A stretch of DNA of 64,000 bases from contig CACLWP010000003.1 in NCBI GenBank assembly GCA_902610675.1, forward strand, positions 1 to 64,000, read 5' to 3'. The stretch comes from an uncultured Pelagibacteraceae bacterium (GTDB taxonomy: Bacteria > Pseudomonadota > Alphaproteobacteria > Pelagibacterales > Pelagibacteraceae). The notes under the pieces were generated by a model, which saw only the letters and a list, made by a program, of their open reading frames with translations, did no database searches and had not been told where the DNA came from. The translations under genes were made by a program, and so were the position numbers. Shown in pieces: positions 37,536-46,787 of the stretch (its first letter is position 1; each line of letters begins with the position of its first letter).

Positions 37536-38150
37536 TTATAGAAAATATAACGTTTCTTTAGCTATATAGATTATTAGCAAAGACATAAAACAAATTATAA
37601 ATATATTTATATATTTCCATATTATCTTCCTTAAAACATATTTAGAAAAAAAAACTGATAAATAGCCAAGTAAAAAGAAAAATATAATTGATGCAATTGA
37701 TGCTCCAGAACCAAAATAAATTTTTTCTTCAAATAAAAAATTTTTTGAAAAATTTCCTAAAAAGAAAACTGTATCAGAATATACGTGTGCATTAAGATAG
37801 GTAAAACCGAGAGTTTTTAATAAAATCGTTCCGCTTGAAACCTCTTTTATTTCACTATCAAAATTAACATCGATTTTTAAAGATTTGATTTTTGAGTAAA
37901 CAAAATAAATCAAAAAAACTATTAACGAAATGTTTAAAATTAATTCTATAAATAAATTAAAATATTGATGGAAAAAATGAAATAAAAGTATACCTGAAAA
38001 TATTAGTAATGAATCTGATAAAGAACAAACAAAACAAACTAAGAAAATATGTTGTTTCTTAAGCCCCTGCTCAATTACAAAAATATTTTGAGCACCTATT
38101 GCTAAGATTAAACTAAGCCCGGTAAAAAAACCTAATACCAGGTATTCCAT
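37536..38150 (-). CDS. LysE/ArgO family amino acid exporter
   Basis: LGFFTGLSLILAIGAQNIFVIEQGLKKQHIFLVCFVCSLSDSLLIF. Confidence 0.92.
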   Translation of the reverse strand: MEYLVLGFFTGLSLILAIGAQNIFVIEQGLKKQHIFLVCFVCSLSDSLLIFSGILLFHFFHQYFNLFIELILNISLIVFLIYFVYSKIKSLKIDVNFDSEIKEVSSGTILLKTLGFTYLNAHVYSDTVFFLGNFSKNFLFEEKIYFGSGASIASIIFFFLLGYLSVFFSKYVLRKIIWKYINIFIICFMSLLIIYIAKETLYFL

Positions 38151-38164
38151 CTAAATTCAGATTA

Positions 38165-38572
38165 TTATGAATTAGCTGTTAAAGTTTTAATTTCTAAAAT
38201 ATTTTCGTTAGGGTCTTTTACAAAAAATGTTTCTTGCTCGTATTTTGTTCCTTTAAATCTTAAATAAGGCTCATCGTAATATTTTGCCCCTTTCTCTTTT
38301 AGTCTATTTTTTAAAGTATCAAAATCTTTTCTTGATAGATGCACTCCAAAATGTGGAACTGAAACGTTACCCATATCTACATCATGTCTTTCACTGTCTA
38401 ATTTATGATCGCTTGCATGAAGTGTTAATTCATTTCCCCAAAAATCTACATCAGCCCATTCTTGTGCTGAGTTATCAAGTCGACAGCCTAAAGTTTCGCT
38501 ATAAAACTTTTTTGCTGTTTCTAAGTCCCCACATGGGATTGCTAAATGAAAACAATTAGTGTTTTTATACAT
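38165..38572 (-). CDS. VOC (glyoxalase/dioxygenase) family protein
   Basis: FHLAIPCGDLETAKKFYSETLGCRL...FFVKDPNENILEIK. Confidence 0.88.
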   Translation of the reverse strand: MYKNTNCFHLAIPCGDLETAKKFYSETLGCRLDNSAQEWADVDFWGNELTLHASDHKLDSERHDVDMGNVSVPHFGVHLSRKDFDTLKNRLKEKGAKYYDEPYLRFKGTKYEQETFFVKDPNENILEIKTLTANS

Positions 38573-38645
38573 ATTTTTCTCCTTTAAATACTTAGTAAAA
38601 TTACTATATAAGCAATAACTTATTTTATCAAGCTGGCAAATACTT

Positions 38646-39221
38646 ATGAATGACTTTTTACAATCTATAATGGATAGAGATCCTGCGGCAAAATCTAAGC
38701 TAAGTTTAATATTAACTTACCCAGGTGTTAAAGCTATTTTTTTTCACAAAATTGCAAACTTTTTTGCAATTGCCAAATTTGATTTAATTTCAAGAATCAT
38801 TTCCCAATTTTCAAGATTTCTAACCGGAATAGAAATTCATCCAAAAGCAAAAATTGGAAAAAATTTATTTATAGATCACGGGATGGGAGTTGTTATAGGT
38901 GAAACTTCTGAGATAGGAGAAAATGTTACTATTTATCATAATGTCACTTTAGGTGGAATTGCTCCAAGTATAAATTCTAATGATCAAAGAAACACCAAAA
39001 GACACCCAACTTTAGAAGATAATGTTGTAGTTGGTTCCGGCGCTCAAATTTTAGGACCAATAACAATTGGAAAAAATTCCTTAATCGGTGCTAATGCAGT
39101 AATTACTAAGAATGTTACAGAGAAATCAATAATGGTAGGAATTCCTGCTACAAGAGTTGGCGATGCTACAAAAGGATTTCAACCTTATGCTGTTACTGAT
39201 AAAGATAAAGATAAAGATTAA
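38646..39221 (+). CDS. cysE: Serine O-acetyltransferase
   Basis: RDPAAKSKL..., GIEIHPKAKIGKNLFIDHGMGVVIGETSEIGENVTIYHNVTLGG. Confidence 0.95.
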   Translation: MNDFLQSIMDRDPAAKSKLSLILTYPGVKAIFFHKIANFFAIAKFDLISRIISQFSRFLTGIEIHPKAKIGKNLFIDHGMGVVIGETSEIGENVTIYHNVTLGGIAPSINSNDQRNTKRHPTLEDNVVVGSGAQILGPITIGKNSLIGANAVITKNVTEKSIMVGIPATRVGDATKGFQPYAVTDKDKDKD

Positions 39222-40222
39222 TGTCACAAATTAAAAATAACTTTATCGAGTCGGTTGGCAATACACCGTTAATAAGATTAAAAGCAGCTTCTGAAATAAC
39301 AGGATGTAATATTTATGGTAAAGCTGAATATCTTAATCCAGGGGGATCAGTAAAAGATAGAGCTGCGCTTGCATTGGTCAAAGATGCACAAGAAAAAAAA
39401 TTAATTTCAGAAGGTGGAATAGTTGTTGAGGGTACTGCAGGTAATACTGGGATAGGTTTATGTCTCTTAGGAAATTCCTTAGGTTATAAGACAATAATCG
39501 TAATGAATGACAACCAAACTCAAGAAAAAAAAGATACATTAAAAAATATTGGTGCTGATCTTAGACTTGTGCCACCTAAACCCTATAAAGATGATGGCAA
39601 TTATGTAAAAGTTGCAGGTCGTTTAGCTGAAGAATTAAAAAGCACAAATAACAATGGTGTAGTTTGGGCCAACCAGTTCGATAATACTGCTAATGCAAAA
39701 GGCCATTACGAAACAACTGGACCAGAAATTTGGGAACAAACCGATGGTAAAGTAGATGGTTTTGTTTGTGCGTCCGGAACAGGTGGGACTATTGGTGGTG
39801 TAAGTAAATACTTAAAAGAAAAGAATAAAGATGTAAAAATTTATTTATCTGATCCAACTGGTTCTGCTCTCTATAATCATATTATGAATGGAGAACTAAA
39901 AGCTGAGGGTGGATCAATAACTGAAGGTATTGGATCGAGTAGAATAACTAAAAATTTTGCAGAAGCTAAAATTGATGGTGCTTTTTCAATCAGCGATCAA
40001 GAGTCTTTACCCTTGCTTTATGATTTAATACAAAATGAAGGATTAAGTTTAGGAACTAGTTGTGGAGTAAATATTGCAGGTGCAATTAGATTGGGGAAAG
40101 AACTAGGCCCAGGAAAAACAATTGTAACAATTCTTTGTGATAGATCAGATAAATACAACTCAAAGATGTTTAACAAATCATTTTTAAAGGAAAAAAACCT
40201 ACCTATTCCTAGCTGGTTATAA
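39221..40222 (+). CDS. cysK: Cysteine synthase
   Basis: IESVGNTPLIRLKAAS, LNPGGSVKDRAAL, EGTAGNTGIGL, SGTGGTIGG. Confidence 0.94.
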   Translation: MSQIKNNFIESVGNTPLIRLKAASEITGCNIYGKAEYLNPGGSVKDRAALALVKDAQEKKLISEGGIVVEGTAGNTGIGLCLLGNSLGYKTIIVMNDNQTQEKKDTLKNIGADLRLVPPKPYKDDGNYVKVAGRLAEELKSTNNNGVVWANQFDNTANAKGHYETTGPEIWEQTDGKVDGFVCASGTGGTIGGVSKYLKEKNKDVKIYLSDPTGSALYNHIMNGELKAEGGSITEGIGSSRITKNFAEAKIDGAFSISDQESLPLLYDLIQNEGLSLGTSCGVNIAGAIRLGKELGPGKTIVTILCDRSDKYNSKMFNKSFLKEKNLPIPSWL

Positions 40223-40237
40223 TATCGCATACCAGGC

Positions 40238-40261
40238 ATGTAACAAAACAGTTACATTTTT
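40238..40261 (+). terminator. Short hairpin plus T-run downstream of cysK
   Basis: ATGTAAC-AAAACA-GTTACAT followed by TTTT. Confidence 0.55.
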
Positions 40262-40290
40262 AAGATAACATTAATTAACGTGAGGAGATT

Positions 40291-40662
40291 ATGAGAAAAA
40301 TTTTTATAATTTTGTCTTTTTTAATTTTCACATCTGCTAATGCAGGAATGAGTGATAACGATAAATCAAAAGCATGGGATTGTGTTGGTATTTATATGGC
40401 AAACTACTTTCTTCCATCTGGTGAAAAATTTGAATACGGTATGAAAGAAAAATCTATTTCAACCGTAAAAGTTCTTAAAATATACGCTCTTGAAATAGGT
40501 ATTCTAGAAAAAGATTGGGATGCTGGAGTAAATAAAGCAGTAGATAAACATTACGGTTCAAAATACGACAAAGCTAAAACTGACAAATGTCATATATTTG
40601 TTGAGGCTTTAGTACCAAATGGAGCCGAGAGAGTAAAAAAAGTCGTTCAAACTTTATATTAA
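40291..40662 (+). CDS. Small exported hypothetical protein
   Basis: Signal peptide MRKIFIILSFLIFTSANA; RBS GAGGAG. Confidence 0.78.
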   Translation: MRKIFIILSFLIFTSANAGMSDNDKSKAWDCVGIYMANYFLPSGEKFEYGMKEKSISTVKVLKIYALEIGILEKDWDAGVNKAVDKHYGSKYDKAKTDKCHIFVEALVPNGAERVKKVVQTLY

Positions 40663-40675
40663 AAAAGGAGATAAA

Positions 40676-41155
40676 ATGAAAAAAATTATATTATCAATAT
40701 TGTTTTCAATGCTTTCAACCATAGCTTTTGCTAATTCAGGTAAAATTAATTTAGAAGGTTTTGGATCATGGGATATTACTGCGATAAATGCTGGAAAAGG
40801 AGATTTGGCAATTACTTATGATGGAATAGCAAGTATGAAGGACAAAAACAGTGACCAAGTATTTAATAATGTTTCAGTTCATTGTGTAGGGGGATTGACC
40901 ACTCAAGGTGGAAACTTTGTAGATGAAACTGGTATGTGTAGATTTGATCTTTTTGATGGGGAAAGCGTATTTATAAAATATACTGGTAAAGGAACTACAG
41001 GTGTAGATGGATCTGGTGCTTTTGTATTTGTAAGAGGAACTGGAAAATATGAAAATATCAAAGGTAGTGGAACAAGTAGTAGAACTAATCTAAAAACGAA
41101 GAAAAAGGGTTTTGCATCAACTTTAAATATATTTAAGGGAGAGTACACATATTAA
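40676..41155 (+). CDS. Exported hypothetical protein (predicted beta-rich)
   Basis: Signal peptide MKKIILSILFSMLSTIAFA; Gly/beta-rich body; RBS AAGGAG. Confidence 0.78.
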   Translation: MKKIILSILFSMLSTIAFANSGKINLEGFGSWDITAINAGKGDLAITYDGIASMKDKNSDQVFNNVSVHCVGGLTTQGGNFVDETGMCRFDLFDGESVFIKYTGKGTTGVDGSGAFVFVRGTGKYENIKGSGTSSRTNLKTKKKGFASTLNIFKGEYTY

Positions 41156-41174
41156 TAATTAATAAAGAAGTATT

Positions 41175-41546
41175 ATGTCAGAAATTAAATGTATAAATTT
41201 GGGCTATGTTGTTCCAAAAGATAAGGCTGATGAGGTTCTAGAATTATTCAAAACACATGCCGCATGGATGCAAGAATTTTACTCAGACTCAAATGATGGT
41301 TCTAAGTATTTGATAAGCTCATTTTTCACAAAAGCAGATGAATTTGTAAATCCTGCAGACCCAAGCCAAGGATTGACTGGAAATGTTGTTTTTACAATTA
41401 ATGAGAGATTTACCTCAATGGATAGTGTTAAACGTCACGTGGAAAATGCAATGAAAAACGATTACTTTCCAAAATTTGGTGAAATAATGGAAAAATATGG
41501 TGTTGCTCGAAGCTTGGGTGGAGAAATATATCATTCAATAAGATAA
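41175..41546 (+). CDS. Small hypothetical protein, possibly dimeric alpha/beta barrel
   Basis: 123 aa tandem small ORF with ATG and same orientation. Confidence 0.72.
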   Translation: MSEIKCINLGYVVPKDKADEVLELFKTHAAWMQEFYSDSNDGSKYLISSFFTKADEFVNPADPSQGLTGNVVFTINERFTSMDSVKRHVENAMKNDYFPKFGEIMEKYGVARSLGGEIYHSIR

Positions 41547-41565
41547 AATTAAAAAAAGGAGGAAA

Positions 41566-41856
41566 ATGGAAAAAGAAATGTTAGTACATCTTAAACTTAA
41601 AGAGGGTAAATTAGAAACTTTCATGGGTTGGATGCAATCAGATGAAGGTATGAGTGTCAGAAAAAGTGTTGCTTATCCTGAAAAAACTATTGGGGCTATG
41701 ATACCAGATAAGAGTGGGATGTTATTCAAAGTTAATGTTCATAATGAATCTGGAATGAAAGAATTTGTAACCGGTAATAATCCTGCTGCAAAAGCTATCT
41801 ATGCAGAGTGTGTAGAGAGTGCTCAGTTATTTGAACTATCTAAAATAAATCTGTAA
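41566..41856 (+). CDS. Small hypothetical protein, possibly ferredoxin-like/dimeric alpha/beta barrel
   Basis: 96 aa; RBS AAAGGAGG. Confidence 0.75.
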   Translation: MEKEMLVHLKLKEGKLETFMGWMQSDEGMSVRKSVAYPEKTIGAMIPDKSGMLFKVNVHNESGMKEFVTGNNPAAKAIYAECVESAQLFELSKINL

Positions 41857-41866
41857 AGGAGAAAAT

Positions 41867-42154
41867 ATGAAAAATTACATGGTAACTCACACTTTCAAAT
41901 CAAAAGAGATGAAAGATAAATTTTCAGAGACAGTTGCATCAATGAAGATGGAAGATATTGTAAAATCAATGACTAGTGAAGATGCAGCATGTCAAATGAC
42001 TTGGAATACTCCAGGAGATACAATGCAAATGTTTTGTTGGTGGAAAGGTAAAGATCCAGAGGCTATTAATAATCAATTAGCGTCTATGAATGACTTTTTT
42101 GAACCTCATAAATTTACTGAGTGTACAGATGAAGTAATGGATTACAACGCCTAG
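41867..42154 (+). CDS. Small hypothetical protein, possibly ferredoxin-like/dimeric alpha/beta barrel
   Basis: 95 aa; RBS AAAGGAG. Confidence 0.75.
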   Translation: MKNYMVTHTFKSKEMKDKFSETVASMKMEDIVKSMTSEDAACQMTWNTPGDTMQMFCWWKGKDPEAINNQLASMNDFFEPHKFTECTDEVMDYNA

Positions 42155-42195
42155 AATATTCCAAAACTTTTTTAATTAAATTGAAGAGGAAAAAA

Positions 42196-42504
42196 ATGAA
42201 AGTAATTTATACAAGAACAATGAGAGTAAAAGATGATTGTTTAGGAAAAGCAATGGAAATTGGTAAAGGTTTAGCTGCAGTTAGAAAAAAACATTATCCT
42301 AACCATGATGTTTATTTCTCTTTTCAAATGGGTGGTGACCCAAGAACAATAAGAGAAACTTTAATCGGAACTATGTTTGAAGGTGATAATGATGCTGACG
42401 CTAACATGTCTGCGGATCCTGAATATATAAAACTTTTGGATCAGTTAAAGGAAGTTGCGATAGAAGGTACTATCGAAGATGAGATTAGACCAATATTTAG
42501 TTAA
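42196..42504 (+). CDS. Small hypothetical protein, possibly dimeric alpha/beta barrel
   Basis: ATG at 42196 preceded by GAAGAGG (ORF track opens at TTG 42181). Confidence 0.73.
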   Translation: MKVIYTRTMRVKDDCLGKAMEIGKGLAAVRKKHYPNHDVYFSFQMGGDPRTIRETLIGTMFEGDNDADANMSADPEYIKLLDQLKEVAIEGTIEDEIRPIFS

Positions 42505-42791
42505 TGTCAGGCTACGCAATATTCAATATTGAGATAAAAAAACCAGAAGAGTATAAGGAATATGTTGAAAGAGTTAAACCACTGGCCGAAAAATTTGGTG
42601 GAGACTATATAATCCGTGGAGGTGAAACTAAAGTTTTAGAGGGAAATTGGGAATATCCTAGAACAGTTGTCATTAAATTTCCAAGTTACGAAAAAGCTTT
42701 AGAGTGGTATAACTCTGATGAATACAAACCAATAAAACAAATCCGTTTAGAAAACTCAATTGGTAACGGAATAATAATTAGAGGAGTATAA
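42504..42791 (+). CDS. DUF1330 family protein
   Basis: GYAIFNIEIKKPEEYKEYVERVKPLAEKFGGDYIIRGGETKVLEGNWEYPRTVVIKFPSYEKALEWYNSDEYKPIKQIR. Confidence 0.92.
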   Translation: MSGYAIFNIEIKKPEEYKEYVERVKPLAEKFGGDYIIRGGETKVLEGNWEYPRTVVIKFPSYEKALEWYNSDEYKPIKQIRLENSIGNGIIIRGV

Positions 42792-42792
42792 G

Positions 42793-43113
42793 ATGTCGAT
42801 ATTAAAAAAATACACTGACGCAATAGACAAGAAAGACGAAGCAACTATGAATGAACTTTTGCACGATGATTTTAAATTCACGATGCATAAATCTGGAAAT
42901 TCTTTAGGAAAAGCTGATGTTATTAAATGGGCAATGAGTGGAGATATAAATCAAGATAAAGCTAGAGTCGTATATGAAAATGATGAAGTGGGTGTGCACC
43001 ATTCTTTGGTTACATTTAATGACGGAAATGTTGAAGCTGTAATGGCAGTTTACAGATATAAAGACGGAAAAATTGTTAGTTTAGAAACCGGCGCTACCCC
43101 AATGTCCAAATAA
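42793..43113 (+). CDS. SnoaL/NTF2-like protein
   Basis: KKYTDAIDKKDEATMNELLHDDFKFTMHKSG...MAVYRYKDGKIVSLETGATPM. Confidence 0.8.
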   Translation: MSILKKYTDAIDKKDEATMNELLHDDFKFTMHKSGNSLGKADVIKWAMSGDINQDKARVVYENDEVGVHHSLVTFNDGNVEAVMAVYRYKDGKIVSLETGATPMSK

Positions 43114-43662
43114 GTGAGGAAAATTTTATTTTTTTTTCTCATTTTTTTTACAACATCTTTATGTGCTGATGACAAACATCAAAAACAAATTGATGAACTG
43201 TTTGATCAATTAAAAAAAGCTGCAAATTTTGAAAATTCGGAAAAAATTGAGTCAAAAATATGGGATCTTTGGATCACCCACCCTACTAAAGATAGTTTAA
43301 CAAATCTTTTGGCTGATGGATCATCTTCAATGTCTCAAAACAAACTTGAGGATGCTTATAATATATTTACAGAGGTAATCGAAATAGATCCAAATTGGGC
43401 AGAAGCTTGGAATAAAAGAGCTACAGTATTGTATTTAATGGGTAAATATGAAATGTCACAAGCTGATATAAATAAAGTGCTGGATATTGAAAAAAGACAT
43501 TTCGGAGCACTCACAGGTCAAGGTTTAGTACAAACTGCATTAAAGAATTACGAAAAAGCAATTGATAGTTATATTGAAGCTCACAAAGTTCATCCGTATA
43601 TGAAATCTCCTATGATAATGATTGAAAAACTTATGTTACAATTGCAAAAACAAAGTATTTAG
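43114..43662 (+). CDS. Exported TPR-repeat protein
   Basis: GTG start, signal peptide, TPRs (EDAYNIFTEVIEIDPNWAEAWNKRATVLYLMGKYEMSQADINKVLDIEKRHFGALTGQGLV). Confidence 0.87.
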   Translation: MRKILFFFLIFFTTSLCADDKHQKQIDELFDQLKKAANFENSEKIESKIWDLWITHPTKDSLTNLLADGSSSMSQNKLEDAYNIFTEVIEIDPNWAEAWNKRATVLYLMGKYEMSQADINKVLDIEKRHFGALTGQGLVQTALKNYEKAIDSYIEAHKVHPYMKSPMIMIEKLMLQLQKQSI

Positions 43663-43667
43663 AAATT

Positions 43668-43889
43668 ATGTTACCAAAGAAATATACTAAAATTTTATTT
43701 ATCTGTCTTATGAGTTTCAGTATGAGTTTAATTATGACTTTAATAATTACATATATAAACACGGGTTTTGATGAAATGTACTATATGAGGTTCTTTAAAG
43801 CTTGGTCTATAAGTTTGCCCGTAGCATTAGTTGCAATATCACTGGTGGCTCCCATGGTACAAAAAATTGTAGATAAAATTATTAAATAG
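43668..43889 (+). CDS. DUF2798 family small membrane protein
   Basis: Two TM helices; LMSFSMSLIMTLIITYINTGFDEMYYMRFFKAWSISLPVALVAISLVAPMVQKIVDKI. Confidence 0.85.
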   Translation: MLPKKYTKILFICLMSFSMSLIMTLIITYINTGFDEMYYMRFFKAWSISLPVALVAISLVAPMVQKIVDKIIK

Positions 43890-43903
43890 TTTTATTCTTA
43901 ATA

Positions 43904-44239
43904 ATGAGTAATTTTTCAGGATATATTTTTCTCATATTAGCAATAATCCTAGGAATAACTTCAAATGGGTATTTAAAATCTACTAACGGATTTACAATCC
44001 TCGCTCCAACTATTTTTTGTATTATATCAATAACTGCTTGTATCTTTTGTTTATCAAAAGCCATGGATATTATTCCAGTTGGTTTTACATACGCAACTTA
44101 TGGAGGTTTAACAATAACAGCAGTAACATTGTTTGGAGTTTTTAAGTATCAACAAATTCCAAACATTTATGGAATAATTGGAATTAGTTTAATAATTATT
44201 GGTGTAATTCTTCTAAATACTTTAGGTAAAACTAACTAG
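43904..44239 (+). CDS. SMR (small multidrug resistance) superfamily protein, atypical
   Basis: YIFLILAIILGITSNGYLKSTNGFT aligns with EmrE YIYLGGAILAEVIGTTLMKFSEGFT; conserved Glu replaced by Gly. Confidence 0.85.
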   Translation: MSNFSGYIFLILAIILGITSNGYLKSTNGFTILAPTIFCIISITACIFCLSKAMDIIPVGFTYATYGGLTITAVTLFGVFKYQQIPNIYGIIGISLIIIGVILLNTLGKTN

Positions 44240-45035
44240 AAACTGGCTTTAAAATTTTGAGCATTTTTTTATGCAGACTATTATTTGCTGAGCAAATAAT
44301 ATTCCCAGCTTTCTTAGCATTATCATTTTTCCAAGTTGAAACTACTCCTTTCGCAGCTTCAATAATTGGGATTAAGGCATGAATATCCCAAATTTTATTT
44401 CCACATTGAATAACGACATCAAGTTTACCCTCAGCCAGATGTGAATAGCTTAAAGCATCTGAACAAGGAAATTGCATCCTCTTTAAAATTTGAGGAATTT
44501 TTTTTTGTTTATTTAATGATAAACTTCCATGAAAAGCTGCGGATAATTTCATATTTGAATAAGTTGCTTTTTGATTAACGAGTATTCTCTTTTTTTTTCC
44601 ATTCTCTGAAACATAAGAGGAATCATATGAAGTATTAAAATAAAATTTTCTAAGAATTGGAAAATTCGCAAGACCAATGATTGGAGTACTTTTGTAATTT
44701 AAAGATATTAAATTACTCCATGTTGGGTTTCCTATTACAAATGATCTGGTTCCATCTATGGGATCAATAATCCAAGAGTAATCACTTTTAGTTTTTTTTG
44801 TGCCAAATTCCTCACCTATAATTTGGTGATTCGGAAATTTTTTTTTTATTTCGTTTCTTATAAATCTTTCAAAAGCCCTGTCGGCGGTTGTCACGGGATC
44901 ATAGCCACTTCTAAGTTTATTAGATACTTTAAATGGTTTGTTTAATTTTGAATAATAAAATCTTGTTAATTTATAAGCTAAATTTTCAATAAATTTAGAA
45001 TAAATTTTATAATCTGATGATTTTACAATTTGCAC
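44232..45035 (-). CDS. Inositol monophosphatase family protein (histidinol-phosphatase HisN-like)
   Basis: DPVTTADRAFERFIR, GEEFGT, WIIDPIDGTRSFVIG. Confidence 0.9.
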   Translation of the reverse strand: MQIVKSSDYKIYSKFIENLAYKLTRFYYSKLNKPFKVSNKLRSGYDPVTTADRAFERFIRNEIKKKFPNHQIIGEEFGTKKTKSDYSWIIDPIDGTRSFVIGNPTWSNLISLNYKSTPIIGLANFPILRKFYFNTSYDSSYVSENGKKKRILVNQKATYSNMKLSAAFHGSLSLNKQKKIPQILKRMQFPCSDALSYSHLAEGKLDVVIQCGNKIWDIHALIPIIEAAKGVVSTWKNDNAKKAGNIICSANNSLHKKMLKILKPVSS

Positions 45036-45100
45036 ATCGCTCTAATACTATTTTATTACTATTGATTAAAGCTAAATTTTAAATAATGATTTAAAATTAG

Positions 45101-46201
45101 ATGAAATTGGAGTTAAAAAATAATAAGGTATTTTTTGAAAGTAAGGGTCAAAAAAAAGAAATTCACCCGTTTTGGCTAAGAGAAAGAGTAAATGGAGATA
45201 AATTTGTCGATAAGTCAACTCAACAGAGATTATTTGATCCGACTCAATTACAGGAAAACATTCAAATTAAAGATTTAAGTTTGTATAATGATTTCTTAGA
45301 GGTAAATTTTAATGACGGTGCTTCAATAAAAATTGCTGTTATTGATATTTTCAAAGAATTCTCAAATATCGATGAAATTAAACAAATAGAAAAAATAAAA
45401 TGGGACTCTTCATTCAAAGAGCAAAATACTTTTGAGTTTGATGAAAATTTATTTGAAACCGATAAAATGTACAAAGCTTTAATTAATTTTTATCAATACG
45501 GTTTTGTGATCTTTAAAAATGTACCTACAAAAGATAATTTTATTGTAAAGTTTGCCAACTCAATCGGTAGTGTAAGGCGAACAAACTTTGGAGAATTTTT
45601 TAATGTACAATCAAAACCAAACCCAAATGATTTAGCGTATACATCTTTGAATCTAGCGCCCCATACAGATAACCCTTATAGAAATCCTGTGCCATGTATT
45701 CAAATTCTTCAATGCATTGAAAATGAAGTAACTGGTGGTTTATCAACTTTAGTTGATGGATACACTGTTTCTGAAAAACTTAAACAAAATTTTCCAAATT
45801 ATTATAAAATTTTAACGGAAGTTAAAATACGATTTCAATTTATAGATCAAACGATAGTTTTAGAAGATTGGGCTGAAATGATAAAGTTAGATGAAAGTGG
45901 AAATTTTAAACAAGTTCGCTTTAGTCCCAGGCTAGATTTTGTTCCACTAATTTGTAAGGAAAAACTGGAGTTATTTTATTCTGCAAGAAAAAAATTATCT
46001 GAGCTCTATAATTCTAAAAATTATAAAATTGAATTTAAATTATTATCTGGAGACTTATTAATGATGGACAATTATAGATTACTACATGGTAGAACTAAAT
46101 ATGACGTAAATGAAGGTAATCGTTTTCTGCAGGGTTGCTATATTGATTATGATAGCACTGAGGGACGACTAAAACATTTGAAAAGAAAATTTAATTATTA
46201 A
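45101..46201 (+). CDS. Gamma-butyrobetaine/trimethyllysine dioxygenase-like 2OG-Fe(II) oxygenase
   Basis: N-terminal HPFWLRERVNGDKFVDKSTQQRLFDP; C-terminal TauD domain (HTDNPYRNPVPCIQILQC...GDLLMMDNYRLLHGRTKY). Confidence 0.88.
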   Translation: MKLELKNNKVFFESKGQKKEIHPFWLRERVNGDKFVDKSTQQRLFDPTQLQENIQIKDLSLYNDFLEVNFNDGASIKIAVIDIFKEFSNIDEIKQIEKIKWDSSFKEQNTFEFDENLFETDKMYKALINFYQYGFVIFKNVPTKDNFIVKFANSIGSVRRTNFGEFFNVQSKPNPNDLAYTSLNLAPHTDNPYRNPVPCIQILQCIENEVTGGLSTLVDGYTVSEKLKQNFPNYYKILTEVKIRFQFIDQTIVLEDWAEMIKLDESGNFKQVRFSPRLDFVPLICKEKLELFYSARKKLSELYNSKNYKIEFKLLSGDLLMMDNYRLLHGRTKYDVNEGNRFLQGCYIDYDSTEGRLKHLKRKFNY

Positions 46202-46779
46202 GTTATACTTTCTATCTGTTTTTCGGCATCTCTTATTGATTTTTCATAATCTAGTGACATTTGATCAGCACTTACTACCTGTACCTTTTCTATGCCAAAG
46301 AAATTTAAAATAAACTTCAACCAAGGAGTAAGAAAATCTTCATTACTATTAAGCTTTGTACCACCTGAAGTAATTACTAAATAAGCTTTTTTATTCTTTA
46401 ATAAACCCTCTCTCCTTCCGTTAGGTTTAAATTTAAAGGTTTCCCCAATTCTGGCAGCAAGATCGGACCAGGCCTTTAAAGTTGCAGGGGGTCCATAATT
46501 ATAAATTGGAGCTGATATAATTATGATATCACTTTCTTTTAATTCCTTTACAAGAGTGTCTGAAAGCTTAAACATTTTTTTATGTGTTTCTGTTTGATCC
46601 TTGGGATCTATTTTCATTCCTGACTCTGTCAAATTGGATACGAAAACCATCTCATCATTTAGATCTCTATAGATAACTTCATCCCCGGGTTTTTTTATTT
46701 TATTTAAAAGTTTTTTCGCTAAAGCTCTTGAGGTTGAACCATCTTTTCTTGCACTAGAGTCTATCTGATAAATTTTCAT
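46198..46779 (-). CDS. FMN-dependent NADH-azoreductase/flavodoxin-fold quinone reductase
   Basis: DSSARKDGSTSRALAKKLL...IIISAPIYNYGPPATLKAWSDLAAR. Confidence 0.88.
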   Translation of the reverse strand: MKIYQIDSSARKDGSTSRALAKKLLNKIKKPGDEVIYRDLNDEMVFVSNLTESGMKIDPKDQTETHKKMFKLSDTLVKELKESDIIIISAPIYNYGPPATLKAWSDLAARIGETFKFKPNGRREGLLKNKKAYLVITSGGTKLNSNEDFLTPWLKFILNFFGIEKVQVVSADQMSLDYEKSIRDAEKQIESIT

Positions 46780-46787
46780 AATTTAAT

